Positions 1 to 8,095 of a DNA stretch of 64,000 nt are shown here, piece by piece; the stretch's first letter is position 1; the number at the start of each line of letters is the position of its first letter. The translations under genes and the position numbers were made by a program. The stretch lies in contig NZ_FNRY01000002.1 in the NCBI RefSeq assembly GCF_900105715.1, positions 124,001-188,000 on the forward strand. The letters are read 5' to 3'. The notes beneath the pieces were generated by a model that did not search any database, was not told where the DNA came from, and saw only the letters and a list, made by a program, of their open reading frames with translations. The stretch comes from Paramicrobacterium humi (GTDB lineage: Bacteria > Actinomycetota > Actinomycetes > Actinomycetales > Microbacteriaceae).

Positions 1-150
1 GCGGCAGACGTGTCGGCCTCCTACGGCACGTGGCATGGCCAGCCCTGCACGCAGATCACGGTGACGACGACGCTGCCGCTCATCGGACTGATCGGAGTGC
101 AGCATGGCCTGGAGGTGACAGGGCATGCGGCGCGCGAAGTCCTTGACTGA
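1..150 (+). CDS. TadE-like pilus assembly protein, C-terminal part (cut by window start)
   Basis: The open frame runs from base 1 to a TGA at 148-150 and encodes the last 49 residues of a protein. The piece reads as a short beta-rich tail with the pattern ITVTTTLPLIG followed by a Gly/Val stretch and ends in AAREVLD. This resembles the C-terminal half of TadE/TadG pseudopilin-like proteins of Flp pilus systems. It overlaps the next gene by 26 bases (next ATG at 125), which is typical of tightly coupled tad minor-pilin genes. The assignment leans on the two downstream TadE/TadG-like genes; the N-terminal membrane helix that would prove it lies outside the window. Confidence 0.5.
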   Translation, partial: AADVSASYGTWHGQPCTQITVTTTLPLIGLIGVQHGLEVTGHAAREVLD

Positions 151-592
151 TCTGATCCGCGACGAGAGGGGTTCGGCCTCCCTCGAGTTCATCACCGCCG
201 GGCTGATCCTGCTCGTTCCCCTCGTGTACCTTGTCATCGCGTTGGCGGCGCTCCAGGGCGGCTCCCTCGCCGCGACCGGAGCGGCCCGGCAGGCCGCGCG
301 CGTGTTCGTCCTCGCCGAGGATTTCGACCAGGCGGCCGCACGCGTGCATGACGCCGTCGCCGTCTCGCTCGCTGACTTCGGCCTCTCGACCGAAACCGCA
401 GACGTCGCGATCCGTTGCAATGCAGGCGCGGGTGAGGCGTGCCTCGCGCGCGATGAGATCGTCACCGTGACTGTGCGGGTATCGGTGCCGCTTCCGCTCG
501 TGCCCGACGTTCTCGACCTCGACAGCGCGGCGCGGGTCCCGGTCGAAGCGACGGCCGTGCAGAGAGTGTCCCGGTTCTGGAGTGGTGACTGA
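125..592 (+). CDS. TadE-family minor pseudopilin-like protein
   Basis: 155 residues. After a short basic, cytoplasmic N-terminus (RDERGSASLEF, residues 13-23) comes one hydrophobic helix (about 25-45), then a soluble domain of about 110 residues. The sequence ERGSASLEF followed by a membrane segment is the hallmark of TadE proteins: a prepilin-peptidase-like Glu sits just ahead of the hydrophobic core. TadE-type proteins act at the cytoplasmic membrane in assembly of Flp (type IVb) pili. Two cysteines (in IRCNAGAGEAC) could form a disulfide outside the cell. The gene overlaps its upstream neighbour by 26 bases and shares the A of TGATG with the downstream gene, so the three are one operon. 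Family is clear; exact role (TadE versus TadF) is not. Confidence 0.8.
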   Translation: MRRAKSLTDLIRDERGSASLEFITAGLILLVPLVYLVIALAALQGGSLAATGAARQAARVFVLAEDFDQAAARVHDAVAVSLADFGLSTETADVAIRCNAGAGEACLARDEIVTVTVRVSVPLPLVPDVLDLDSAARVPVEATAVQRVSRFWSGD

Positions 593-1023
593 TGCGGCGC
601 GACGACGAGGGTTCGACCCTCATCCTGACCATCTTCTACGGTGTGTTCGCGCTGCTGCTCGTGCTTCTCGTCGCCGCCATCACCTCGCTGTACCTCGAGC
701 GCAAGCAGTTGTCGAGCCTCGCGGACGCCGCCGCGCTCGTGGGCGCTGAAGCGTTCACGATCGCGGACGTGTCCGCCGGGTCCGGAGGCCCGACGCTGTC
801 GCTGCGCTCGCCGCACGTGCAGGATGCCGTTGCCGGATTCCTCGAGGAGGCGCCGACCGACGGCTTTGAAGGTCTCTCCCTCGAGCGCGCAGCGTCCCTC
901 GACGGCGTGAGCGCGACAGTGACGCTGTCGAGCTACTGGCGTCCGCCCGTTGTCACGGTCTTCCTCCCGGAGGGGATCCGGATCGACGTCACGAGTGTGG
1001 CCCGCTCGGTGTTCGACGACTGA
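592..1023 (+). CDS. TadG/TadE-like Flp pilus-associated membrane protein
   Basis: 143 residues. The N-terminus DDEGSTLILTIFYGVFALLLVLLVAAITSLYLERKQLSSLADAAALVGA combines a charged start, one membrane helix and the (L/I)ERxxLSxxADAAAL segment found in the putative Flp pilus-assembly TadE/G-like family. The rest is an extracytoplasmic domain without a motif I recognise. Start ATG shares one base with the stop of the previous gene (TGATG), implying coupled translation. It is the last gene of the pilus cluster in this window; the next gene is convergent (stop at 1025), so the operon ends here with almost no spacer and no obvious hairpin. Confidence 0.75.
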   Translation: MRRDDEGSTLILTIFYGVFALLLVLLVAAITSLYLERKQLSSLADAAALVGAEAFTIADVSAGSGGPTLSLRSPHVQDAVAGFLEEAPTDGFEGLSLERAASLDGVSATVTLSSYWRPPVVTVFLPEGIRIDVTSVARSVFDD

Positions 1024-1024
1024 T

Positions 1025-2284
1025 TCAGCGTCCCGTGCCCGGCACGAAGCGCGGCACCCAGTGCGCCATGATCGCGACTCCCGCGACCGCCAGGAACCCG
1101 AGCGCGCCGGCCGCCGCGGCGAGCGAGACAAGTGCGGTGAGACCAGCGATGACGAGCGGCGACGCTGCCGCACCGGCATCCGTCACGAATCGCCACGCCC
1201 CCAGGAACGGCGCCGGGTCACCGGGATCTGCGAGATCGGCGCCAAGGGTCATCAGGATGCCGCTGCTCATGCCGTTCGCGACGGCGAGCAGCCCCGTCGC
1301 GATGATCAGCCACAGCACCGCGTCGGCGACGTCGTGCGTCGCGCTCAGCAGGACGAACCCTGCCCCGAGCCCGGTCAGGGCGGGAAGCGCGCCCCAGAGG
1401 CGGCCGTAGCGGTCCATGACATGCCCGCTCACATAGAAGAGAGCGAAGTCCAGCGCTCCCGCGAGGCCGATGAGCAGCGCCGTGCTCGCTTCGTCGACGC
1501 CGAGGCTCACAGCCCACAGCGGAATCAGTACCGTGCGAGCCGAGCGGAGCGCCGCGATGATGGAGGCCCCGACGCCCACGGTGCCGAGCACGCGCGCATT
1601 TGCGGCGAGCGTCGCGAACAGGCCCGTCGACTCGCGGCGAGTGAGCTGCTCGCCTTCGCTCTCGTGCTCACCGCCGCTCGGAACCTCGGCGTGCGCCGCT
1701 CCGAAGACGCGCTCGGGATCGGGCAGCACGAGCAGAACGACGGCCGTCGCGAGGCAGAACAGCACCATCGTCCAGTACACCCCGGCCATGCCCCCGGTGA
1801 GGTGGATGATCGGGGCGGAGAGGAGCGGCCCGATGAAGTGCCCGCAGCGGAAGACTCCGCCGAGGAGCGACAGCGACCGGGCTCGGTAGCGCTTGGGTAC
1901 GTATGTGGTCATGAACGCGTGCCGGGCAAGCGCGAAGACTGCCGTCGCAAGCCCGAGAACGAAAACGCCGACCCCGAGAGCGAACGCGTTCGGCGCGAGC
2001 ATGATCACTGCGACCGCGGCGAGGGAGACGGCGACGGCGGCGATCATGGCGTTGCGCTCGCCGATGCGGCTCACGAACACGCCGCTCGGGATATCGCCGA
2101 ACAGCTCGCCCACCGTGAGCATTGCCGCGATCGCACCGGCGATGGCGATGCTCGCGCCGAGATTGCTCGCGGCGGCGGGGATGAGCGGGATGAGCGCGCC
2201 CTCGCCGATTCCGAACAGGAGCGTCGGGAGATAGACGGCCGCGGCGACCGAACGAAGCGAGAACGCGGGGGAGTCGGCGGTCAT
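1025..2284 (-). CDS. Major facilitator superfamily transporter
   Basis: 419 residues with about 12 hydrophobic segments, a central loop of charged residues (about 195-220, GGEHESEGEQ) between two six-helix halves, and the MFS signature between helices 2 and 3 (GDIPSGVFVSRIGERNAMI). That identifies a 12-helix secondary transporter of the drug/solute efflux type at the cytoplasmic membrane. Substrate cannot be told from sequence. It is transcribed alone on the minus strand, convergent with the pilus genes and divergent from prfB. A TAGGCT box lies 9 nt ahead of the ATG without a clear Shine-Dalgarno sequence, so the mRNA probably has a very short leader. Confidence 0.85.
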   Translation of the reverse strand: MTADSPAFSLRSVAAAVYLPTLLFGIGEGALIPLIPAAASNLGASIAIAGAIAAMLTVGELFGDIPSGVFVSRIGERNAMIAAVAVSLAAVAVIMLAPNAFALGVGVFVLGLATAVFALARHAFMTTYVPKRYRARSLSLLGGVFRCGHFIGPLLSAPIIHLTGGMAGVYWTMVLFCLATAVVLLVLPDPERVFGAAHAEVPSGGEHESEGEQLTRRESTGLFATLAANARVLGTVGVGASIIAALRSARTVLIPLWAVSLGVDEASTALLIGLAGALDFALFYVSGHVMDRYGRLWGALPALTGLGAGFVLLSATHDVADAVLWLIIATGLLAVANGMSSGILMTLGADLADPGDPAPFLGAWRFVTDAGAAASPLVIAGLTALVSLAAAAGALGFLAVAGVAIMAHWVPRFVPGTGR

Positions 2285-2356
2285 GTCCGGACAAGCCTAA
2301 CGCCGCGCGACGGCCGCAGATCCCGGTCGGCCCGGGCACGGTAGGGTTGAGAGAAC

Positions 2357-3466
2357 ATGCTAGAGCTCGATTTGAGCGCGGATATCGCCGCGCTGCGCAC
2401 AACCTTCGCCGACATTCGCACGGTGCTCGACGTCGACAAGCTGAAGGCCGACATCACCGATCTCAGCGAGAAGGCGGCCGCCCCCGACCTGTGGGACGAC
2501 ACGGATCGCGCGCAGGCCGTCACGAGCCAGTTGAGCCACAAGCAGGCCGATCTCGCCCGCGTCGAGGGCGTCGAGCGCCGTCTGGACGACCTCGAGGTGC
2601 TCGTCGAACTCGCGAACGAGGCCGACGACAAGGATTCCGCCGATGAGGCGATCGCCGAGCTGTCCGCTCTCAAGACGACGATCGGCGACTTCGAGATCCA
2701 GACGATGCTCAACGGCGAGTACGACCCCCGGCCGGCGGTCGTGACGATTCGGGCCGGCGCGGGCGGCGTCGACGCCGCGGACTTCGCGGAGATGCTGCTG
2801 CGCATGTACCTGCGCTGGGCCGAGCACCACGGCTATCCGGCGAAGGTTCTCGACACGAGCTACGCGGAAGAGGCGGGCATCAAGTCGGCGACGTTCGAAG
2901 TCGACGCGGACTATGCGTTCGGAAAGCTCTCGATCGAGGCGGGAACGCACCGACTCGTGCGGATGAGCCCGTTCAACTCCGCGGGCAAACGGCAGACGAG
3001 CTTCGCCGCCGTCGAGGTGATTCCGCTCATGGAGGAGGCGACGTCCGTCGACATTCCCGAGACGGACATCCGCATCGACGTGTTCCGGTCGTCCGGGCCA
3101 GGCGGGCAGTCGGTCAACACCACGGACTCCGCCGTGCGCATCACGCACTTGCCGACCGGGATCGTTGTCTCGATGCAGAACGAGAAGAGCCAGATCCAGA
3201 ACCGTGCCGCGGCCATGCGGGTGCTGCAGTCGCGGCTGCTGCTGATGCAGCGCGAGCAGGAGGCGGCGAAGAAGAAGGAGCTCGCGGGGAGCATCACGGC
3301 GAGCTGGGGCGACCAGATGCGGTCGTACGTCCTCGCGCCGTACCAGATGGTGAAGGATCTCCGCACCGAGTATGAGGTCAACAACCCGTCGAACGTCTTC
3401 GACGGCGACCTCGACGGCTTCATCGCCGCCGGCATCCGCTGGCGATCGATGAAGCACGACGACTGA
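2357..3466 (+). CDS. prfB: Peptide chain release factor 2
   Basis: 369 residues. RF2 recognises UGA and UAA stop codons on the ribosome and triggers peptide release. The codon-recognition tripeptide SPF is at residues 204-206 and the catalytic GGQ, inside [12 protein letters not shown], at 249-251; both are intact. Length matches the family. The reading frame is continuous: there is no in-frame UGA near codon 25 and no CUU-UGA slip site, so the autoregulatory +1 frameshift of enterobacterial prfB is absent, as in many actinobacteria. It stands immediately before ftsEX and smpB/ssrA, a conserved actinobacterial order. A TAGGGT box precedes the start. The ATG at 2357 gives the expected N-terminus (MLELDLS). 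Confidence 0.97.
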   Translation: MLELDLSADIAALRTTFADIRTVLDVDKLKADITDLSEKAAAPDLWDDTDRAQAVTSQLSHKQADLARVEGVERRLDDLEVLVELANEADDKDSADEAIAELSALKTTIGDFEIQTMLNGEYDPRPAVVTIRAGAGGVDAADFAEMLLRMYLRWAEHHGYPAKVLDTSYAEEAGIKSATFEVDADYAFGKLSIEAGTHRLVRMSPFNSAGKRQTSFAAVEVIPLMEEATSVDIPETDIRIDVFRSSGPGGQSVNTTDSAVRITHLPTGIVVSMQNEKSQIQNRAAAMRVLQSRLLLMQREQEAAKKKELAGSITASWGDQMRSYVLAPYQMVKDLRTEYEVNNPSNVFDGDLDGFIAAGIRWRSMKHDD

Positions 3467-3535
3467 GCGAATTCGGCGCGACTGAGGTGAGTCGCTCCGC
3501 TGCTGGAGCGTGCTCGTGCTTAGGCTCGGAGGGTC
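3467..3535 (+). promoter_or_regulatory. prfB-ftsE spacer with short hairpins and ftsE promoter box
   Basis: The 69-bp spacer contains two small hairpins back to back: GCGACT...AGTCGC and GCTCC...GGAGC. They are followed by TAGGCT at 3521-3526, 9 nt ahead of the ftsE ATG. I read this as a weak terminator for prfB plus a -10 element for ftsEX. Neither hairpin has a T-tract, so termination strength is uncertain. Confidence 0.35.
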
Positions 3536-4501
3536 ATGATTCGATTCGACAAAGTCACCAAGAAGTACTCGGGCAACCCGAAGCCCGCGCTCAACGGCAT
3601 CGACCTGGAAGTGCAGCGCGGTGAGTTCGTGTTTCTCGTCGGTGCTTCGGGCTCGGGCAAGTCGAGTTGTCTTCAGCTCATCTTGAAGGAGCAGAAGCCG
3701 ACGAAGGGCACCGTGCACGTGCTCGGACACGACCTCGGCTCGATCTCCAGCCGCAAGGTGCCGTACTTCCGCCGGAACCTCGGCGTCGTCTTCCAGGACT
3801 TCCGCCTGCTCACGACGAAGACGGTATACCAGAACGTCGCGTTCTCGCTCCAGGTCATCGGAAAGTCCCGTGGCTTCGTGCAAGAGACCGTTCCCGACGT
3901 GCTCAAGCTCGTCGGCCTCGACGGCAAGGGCCAGCGGATGCCGCATGAGCTCTCCGGCGGCGAGCAGCAGCGTGTCGCCATCGCGCGCGCGGTCGTGAAC
4001 AAGCCGCAGATCCTTCTCGCCGACGAGCCGACGGGAAACCTCGACCCGAGTACGAGCGCCGGAATCATGCAGCTGCTCGAGCGCATCAACGGCAATGGCA
4101 CGACAGTCGTGATGGCGACGCACGAGGCGGCGATCGTCGACCGCATGCAGCGTCGCGTCGTCGAGCTCGTCGACGGCCGCATCGTGCGTGACGAGACCCA
4201 CGGCGGCTACGGCAATACGACGGCCATCATCGATCTCACACCACTGCCCGAGCGTGGGGTGCAGGCGCAGAGGGCGCGCGCCGAGGCCGAGGAAGCGGCG
4301 GCGGCAGAGCCCGAGACGCACTCGGTCGCGGTGATCGTCGCGACAGAGCCGGCGCCGGAATCGATGCCGACGACGTCGAACATCGTCACTGACGACGAAC
4401 CGACGGACGCCGACACGCGTGAGCACCTCTCGCTCGCCGAACGGCTCGGCTTGCGCTCCGCACCGCACGAGGACGAGCAGAATGTGGGGCCGACGAAGTG
4501 A
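3536..4501 (+). CDS. ftsE: Cell division ATP-binding protein FtsE with long C-terminal tail
   Basis: 321 residues. FtsE is the cytoplasmic ATPase of the FtsEX complex, which couples the divisome to peptidoglycan hydrolases. Walker A GASGSGKS is at 36-43, the ABC signature LSGGEQQR at 139-146, and Walker B with D-loop (ILLADEPTGNLD) at about 159-170. The core ends near residue 225. About 95 further residues, rich in Ala, Glu and Pro and likely disordered, extend beyond the usual 220-230-residue length. Such tails occur in several actinobacteria; their job is unknown. The stop overlaps the ftsX GTG start (GTGA), so the pair is translationally coupled. Confidence 0.96.
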   Translation: MIRFDKVTKKYSGNPKPALNGIDLEVQRGEFVFLVGASGSGKSSCLQLILKEQKPTKGTVHVLGHDLGSISSRKVPYFRRNLGVVFQDFRLLTTKTVYQNVAFSLQVIGKSRGFVQETVPDVLKLVGLDGKGQRMPHELSGGEQQRVAIARAVVNKPQILLADEPTGNLDPSTSAGIMQLLERINGNGTTVVMATHEAAIVDRMQRRVVELVDGRIVRDETHGGYGNTTAIIDLTPLPERGVQAQRARAEAEEAAAAEPETHSVAVIVATEPAPESMPTTSNIVTDDEPTDADTREHLSLAERLGLRSAPHEDEQNVGPTK

Positions 4502-5418
4502 GAATCAGCCTCGTCTTCTCGGAGGCGGTGAACGGCCTGCGCCGCAACGCCTCGATGGTGATCTCCGTCATCCTCGTCACCTTCATCTCCCTGACCTTCG
4601 TCGGCGCGGCGACGCTCATTCAGATGCAGATCGGCCAGATGAAGAGCTACTGGTACGACCGGGCGCAGGTCGCGATCTACATGTGCACTGACACGGATGC
4701 CGCGGCCGACGAGAACTGCAGCGGGGGAGCGGCGACCGAGGAGCAGCTGGCCGCCGTCAAGGCTCAGCTGAAGGACGACACGCTCTCGCGCTACATCAAG
4801 CAGTTCTACTTCGAGAACAACGAGCAGGCGTTCGAGAACTTCAAGCAGCAGTTCGAGGGCAACCAGATGACCGAGCTGGTCACACCGGAGCAGTTCAACC
4901 AGACGTACTGGGTGAACCTCAAGGACCCCTCTCAGTCGGCCGTGCTGCTCGAAGCGTTCTCCGACACGCCCGGCGTCGAGTCCGTGAAGGACCAGCGGCA
5001 GTATCTCGACCAGATCTTCCAAGTGCTCAATATCGCGAGCTACTCCGCGATCGGCATCGCCGGGCTCATGCTCATCGCCGCGGTCCTGCTGATCGCGACG
5101 ACGATCCGGCTCTCGGCGTTTTCGCGCCGCAAGGAGATCGGCATCATGCGGCTCGTGGGCGCCTCGAACCGTTTCATCCAGACACCCTTCATTCTCGAGG
5201 GCGTGTTCTCGGCGCTCCTCGGGTCGGTGCTCGCCGGCGGCGCGATCGTCACTCTCGTGCAGGTGTTCGTGCAGGGCTACCTCGCGCCCCGCATGCTGTT
5301 CGTGAACTTCGTCGATATCGGCGACTCGCTCGTCGTCGTGCCGCTGCTGCTCGTGATCGGGATGCTGCTCGCGGCGCTGTCTGCGAACTTCGCCATCAAG
5401 CGCTACCTCAAGATCTGA
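4498..5418 (+). CDS. ftsX: Cell division protein FtsX
   Basis: 306 residues. One N-terminal membrane helix (about 23-45), a large extracytoplasmic domain (about 46-180) and three C-terminal helices give the standard FtsX topology. The C-terminal part carries the conserved ABC permease block IRLSAFSRRKEIGIMRLVGASNRFIQTPF. FtsX is the membrane partner of FtsE and relays ATP hydrolysis to cell-wall hydrolases at the septum; the external domain would contact a RipC/PcsB-like enzyme. The start is GTG at 4498, overlapping the ftsE stop. Length is normal. Confidence 0.96.
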   Translation: MRISLVFSEAVNGLRRNASMVISVILVTFISLTFVGAATLIQMQIGQMKSYWYDRAQVAIYMCTDTDAAADENCSGGAATEEQLAAVKAQLKDDTLSRYIKQFYFENNEQAFENFKQQFEGNQMTELVTPEQFNQTYWVNLKDPSQSAVLLEAFSDTPGVESVKDQRQYLDQIFQVLNIASYSAIGIAGLMLIAAVLLIATTIRLSAFSRRKEIGIMRLVGASNRFIQTPFILEGVFSALLGSVLAGGAIVTLVQVFVQGYLAPRMLFVNFVDIGDSLVVVPLLLVIGMLLAALSANFAIKRYLKI

Positions 5419-5504
5419 TCGGTTCGCTGATAGACTGACGGGCTGCCGCGGCGCGAGCCGTGGCGGCATCCATCCTTTCGACAATCCAGAAACGGGAGCG
5501 AACC
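5419..5504 (+). promoter_or_regulatory. ftsX-smpB spacer: hairpin and likely smpB promoter
   Basis: A TAGACT box around 5431 could serve as -10 for smpB. Downstream, TGCCGC-GGC...GCC-GTGGCGGCA can fold into a bulged hairpin around a GCGA loop. A GGGAG Shine-Dalgarno lies about 8 nt before the GTG at 5505. Confidence 0.35.
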
Positions 5505-5981
5505 GTGCCAAGGGAACGCGGCGAAAAGGTCGTGGCCACGAACCGCCGGGCGCGCCACGACTACCTCATCGAGGACACCTACGAGGCGGGCCTCGTGCTG
5601 TGGGGCACCGAGGTGAAGGCGCTGCGCGAGGGCCGGGCGTCGCTCGTGGACGGTTACGCCTACATCGACAACGGTGAGGCCTGGCTCGATGCCGTGTACA
5701 TTCCCGAGTACAGCCAAGGCACGTGGAACAACCACTCGCCGCGGCGCAAGCGCAAGCTGCTGCTGCACAAGCAGCAGATCACGAAGATCAGCCACAAGAT
5801 CGCGCCGGGCGGATACACGCTCGTGCCGCTCAAGATCTACTTCTCTGACGGCCGGGCGAAGGTCGAGATCGCTGTCGCGAAGGGCAAGCGCGAGTACGAC
5901 AAGCGTCAGGCGCTGCGCGAACGTCAAGACACGCGTGAGGCGCAGCGCGCCATGGCGATGCGCAACCGACTGGGGGAATAG
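5505..5981 (+). CDS. smpB: SsrA-binding protein SmpB
   Basis: 158 residues from the GTG at 5505. SmpB binds tmRNA and delivers it to stalled ribosomes for trans-translation. The body shows the conserved [31 protein letters not shown] block, the [12 protein letters not shown] segment and a basic, helix-forming C-terminus ([22 protein letters not shown]) that enters the mRNA channel. An in-frame GTG at 5460 would add 15 residues. I prefer 5505 because it is preceded by GGGAG, gives the family-typical start MPRERG, and matches the usual length of about 158 residues. The partner RNA gene ssrA lies 120 bp downstream, as in many bacteria. Confidence 0.96.
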   Translation: MPRERGEKVVATNRRARHDYLIEDTYEAGLVLWGTEVKALREGRASLVDGYAYIDNGEAWLDAVYIPEYSQGTWNNHSPRRKRKLLLHKQQITKISHKIAPGGYTLVPLKIYFSDGRAKVEIAVAKGKREYDKRQALRERQDTREAQRAMAMRNRLGE

Positions 5982-6063
5982 CCGCGCACCGGGCGGCGTT
6001 GCCCTATACTGAAAGGCCGCATCCTCTGGATGCCCGCGCGGCTTCTGCCGCATTGAGAACTCA

Positions 6064-6079
6064 ACAGCGCGTGATGACG
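6064..6079 (+). repeat. Left arm of 16-bp inverted repeat bracketing tmRNA
   Basis: ACAGCGCGTGATGACG at 6064-6079 is the exact reverse complement of 6477-6492. The arms lie 22 nt before the mature 5' end and 5 nt after the encoded CCA, so in the precursor RNA they would pair as an extended stem closing the whole molecule. A TATACT box at 6005-6010 lies upstream and could be the -10 element, placing this arm in the transcript. Confidence 0.8.
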
Positions 6080-6101
6080 ACCCACTCGAGAGAGTGCGCA
6101 T

Positions 6102-6471
6102 GGGGATGATCGGTTTCGACACTGCCTGCGAGCCCACGAGAAGCGGGTCGAGGATTCAGGGTTATCTCGCTAACGCTCCCTGAAAAACAATAAGTGCCAA
6201 TGCAAAGCGCACTGACTTCGCCCTCGCTGCCTAAGCGAGCCCGATAGTCCGTCAGACCGTGGCTGTTCCCGACACGGACCCTGGCGTCATCTAGGGGACT
6301 TGCTGCGCGCCGTCGTCTGAGCGGCGTGCGGGACTTTTCTCAGACTGGGCCTGTCGACCTAGATGCCTGTGGCAAAGGTCGGGGCCGAGCAGAACGCATT
6401 CACAGGCTACGCCCGTAGAAGGCGTGGAATCCCAGTAGTGGACGGGGGTTCAATTCCCCCCATCTCCACCA
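6102..6471 (+). ncRNA. ssrA: tmRNA (transfer-messenger RNA)
   Basis: About 370 nt. The 5' end GGGGATG pairs with CATCTCC next to the encoded ACCA end, and GATCGGTTTCGAC is the conserved tmRNA 5' signature. The T-arm is GGGGG-TTCAATT-CCCCC. The tag reading frame most likely begins with GCC at 6196 and ends at TAA 6232-6234, encoding ANAKRTDFALAA; a start at the in-frame GCA two codons later would give AKRTDFALAA. The final ALAA is the standard protease-recognition end. tmRNA with SmpB rescues stalled ribosomes and tags the nascent chain for degradation. Open frames through this region are incidental. Confidence 0.96.
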
Positions 6472-6476
6472 TCGGA

Positions 6477-6492
6477 CGTCATCACGCGCTGT
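6477..6492 (+). repeat. Right arm of 16-bp inverted repeat bracketing tmRNA
   Basis: CGTCATCACGCGCTGT is the exact reverse complement of 6064-6079. It is followed directly by a small palindrome (CTGAGTCTCAG). The right arm runs almost up to the stop of the convergent hydrolase gene at 6500, so it may also mark the transcript end for tmRNA. Confidence 0.8.
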
Positions 6493-6499
6493 CTGAGTC

Positions 6500-7234
6500 T
6501 CAGCTGTCCTCGATGAACGCGAGTACGGCTTCGGTGATCTGCGACCTCACGTCGTCGTCGCCGACCGTCGCCGTGCCATCTCCCGGCTGGTCGCCATAGT
6601 CGCCGAACGAGGCGTGGTTCGCACCCTCTATCTCGACGAAGCGCGCGTTCGCCGGCAGCAGATGCCGCGCATCAGCGATCTTCTGAGACGTGCTCAGTCC
6701 GTCGTTTGAGGCCGAGATCGACAGAACCGGAACAGTCGTCGCCGAGACGTCGGTCGCGCAGTAGCTGCCGAACAAGATCAGCCCGTCAGCATCCGCGGCC
6801 AGGGTGCACGCGCGAACGCCGCCAAGCGAGTGGCCGCCCACGAACCACCGATCGATCCCCGGGATGCCGGCCGTGAACGCACTGAGCGGACGTTGATCGG
6901 CCAGCGCAATGTTGAGCACCGGCTTTGTGATGATGACGGTCACGCCGTTCTCGGCGACGCCCGCAAGCTTCGCGAGGTAGGCATACGGGTCGACGCGCGC
7001 ACCGGGCACGAAGACGAGCCCCTCGTGGGTGGTGCCGTTTGCCGGTGTCATGATGATTCGGGCGTCGTCTGCGCTGATGGTGATCGCGTCGTTCCGCCAC
7101 GCTTCCAGCGCTGCCGAGCGCTCTCCCATGTGCACGGTATGCGCCCAGGCGAGCGCGATGATGACGACAAGGAGCACGACGGTCAGCGTCCACGCGGCAG
7201 CCAAACGCGCGCGATGCCACACGAGCGATCTCAT
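6500..7234 (-). CDS. Membrane-anchored alpha/beta-hydrolase family protein
   Basis: 244 residues. One hydrophobic segment near the N-terminus (about 12-30) probably anchors the protein with the catalytic domain outside. The nucleophile elbow GGHSLGG (about 133-139) carries the candidate catalytic Ser. An acidic residue in the SASNDG loop and a His in EGANHASFGDYGDQPGDG near the C-terminus complete a plausible triad. The GANHASFGDYG block is typical of a lipase/dienelactone-hydrolase-like group common in actinobacteria, where substrate is unknown. The ATG overlaps the stop of the DUF72 gene by four bases (ATGA), so the two are co-translated. It converges on tmRNA. Confidence 0.82.
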   Translation of the reverse strand: MRSLVWHRARLAAAWTLTVVLLVVIIALAWAHTVHMGERSAALEAWRNDAITISADDARIIMTPANGTTHEGLVFVPGARVDPYAYLAKLAGVAENGVTVIITKPVLNIALADQRPLSAFTAGIPGIDRWFVGGHSLGGVRACTLAADADGLILFGSYCATDVSATTVPVLSISASNDGLSTSQKIADARHLLPANARFVEIEGANHASFGDYGDQPGDGTATVGDDDVRSQITEAVLAFIEDS

Positions 7235-8094
7235 CTTGAGGAGAATCCCTCCTCGTTCGCGGCGCTCGAGAACGTGCCGCGCAGCGTCCGCGCGAACGCC
7301 TCCGCGTCGTACGGCGCCCGTCCATCTGCATCATTGTCGAAGTACGCGTACAGCGCCCCAGCGCCCGCGAAGGTCTCTGCCGCGCGATCGCGCCACCGGC
7401 GCAAGAGTTCGGGTGAATATCCGCCGTGGTACAGCTTCGTCGGCCCGTGCAGGCGCAGGTACGCGAAGTCCGCGGTGTGCTCCATCAGCAGGGGCCACTT
7501 TCCCGCGGTGTCCGCCGCGACGAGGGCGATGTCATGCCGCCGCAGCAGCGTGAGCGCCTCATCCGATGCGAAGCTGTCGTGCCGCACCTCGAGGGCGTAT
7601 CGGATGCCGCTCTCGTCGGCGTCTTCGGGAATCTCCACGCGCTTCACCTTGTCGTCGTGCCCGGCTGCGAGGTGCGCCGCCTCAGCGTGAGTGCGCGGCA
7701 GCGAGGAGAAGAAGCTCTCGAAAACCTCACGGTCGAAGGTGAACCGCTCGGGAAGCTGCCACAGCACCGGTCCGAGCTTGCGGCCGAGCACGAGCACCCC
7801 TGACGCGAAGAAGTTCGCAAGGGCCGTGTCGGTTCCCGTCAGGCGGAGCATGTGTGTGAGATAGCGGCCGCCCTTGACGCTGAAGACGAAATCCTCCGGA
7901 GTCTCGTTGCGCCACCGGCGATACGAATCGGGGCTCTGCAGTGAGTAGAACGACCCGTTGATCTCGACAGTGCTCAGCCGGTGAGCGAGGTACTCGAGCT
8001 CGCGGCGCTGCGGCAGCCCGTCGGGATAGAAGTCGCCGCGCCAGCCCGCATAGCGCCACCCGGAGGTGCCGACGCGAACGTCCGAGGCTCGCAT
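7231..8094 (-). CDS. DUF72 (YecE-like) family protein
   Basis: 287 residues from the ATG at 8094. DUF72 proteins adopt a TIM-barrel-like fold; their biochemical role is not established. The conserved start VRVGTSGWRYAGWRGDFYPDGLPQ, the VEINGSFYSLQSPDSYRRWRNETPEDFVFSVKG block, the EVRHDSF segment and the late YAYFDNDADGRAPYDA motif are all present. A longer in-frame start (8202) would run into hisN, so I chose the ATG one base away from the hisN stop. It lies between hisN and the hydrolase on the same strand, which suggests one operon. Confidence 0.9.
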   Translation of the reverse strand: MRASDVRVGTSGWRYAGWRGDFYPDGLPQRRELEYLAHRLSTVEINGSFYSLQSPDSYRRWRNETPEDFVFSVKGGRYLTHMLRLTGTDTALANFFASGVLVLGRKLGPVLWQLPERFTFDREVFESFFSSLPRTHAEAAHLAAGHDDKVKRVEIPEDADESGIRYALEVRHDSFASDEALTLLRRHDIALVAADTAGKWPLLMEHTADFAYLRLHGPTKLYHGGYSPELLRRWRDRAAETFAGAGALYAYFDNDADGRAPYDAEAFARTLRGTFSSAANEEGFSSR

Positions 8095-8095
8095 G

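Noticed and set aside
2357-2450. Possible programmed +1 frameshift in prfB
   Set aside because: The frame is continuous from the ATG with no early UGA or slip site.
2360-4468. 702-codon open frame on the minus strand opposite prfB and ftsE
   Set aside because: It mirrors two certain genes, is Arg/Val/Leu/Asp-rich without motifs, and is the expected by-product of high third-position G+C.
6363-6599. Open frame running through the 3' part of tmRNA
   Set aside because: The sequence is structural RNA; the frame has no conserved features.
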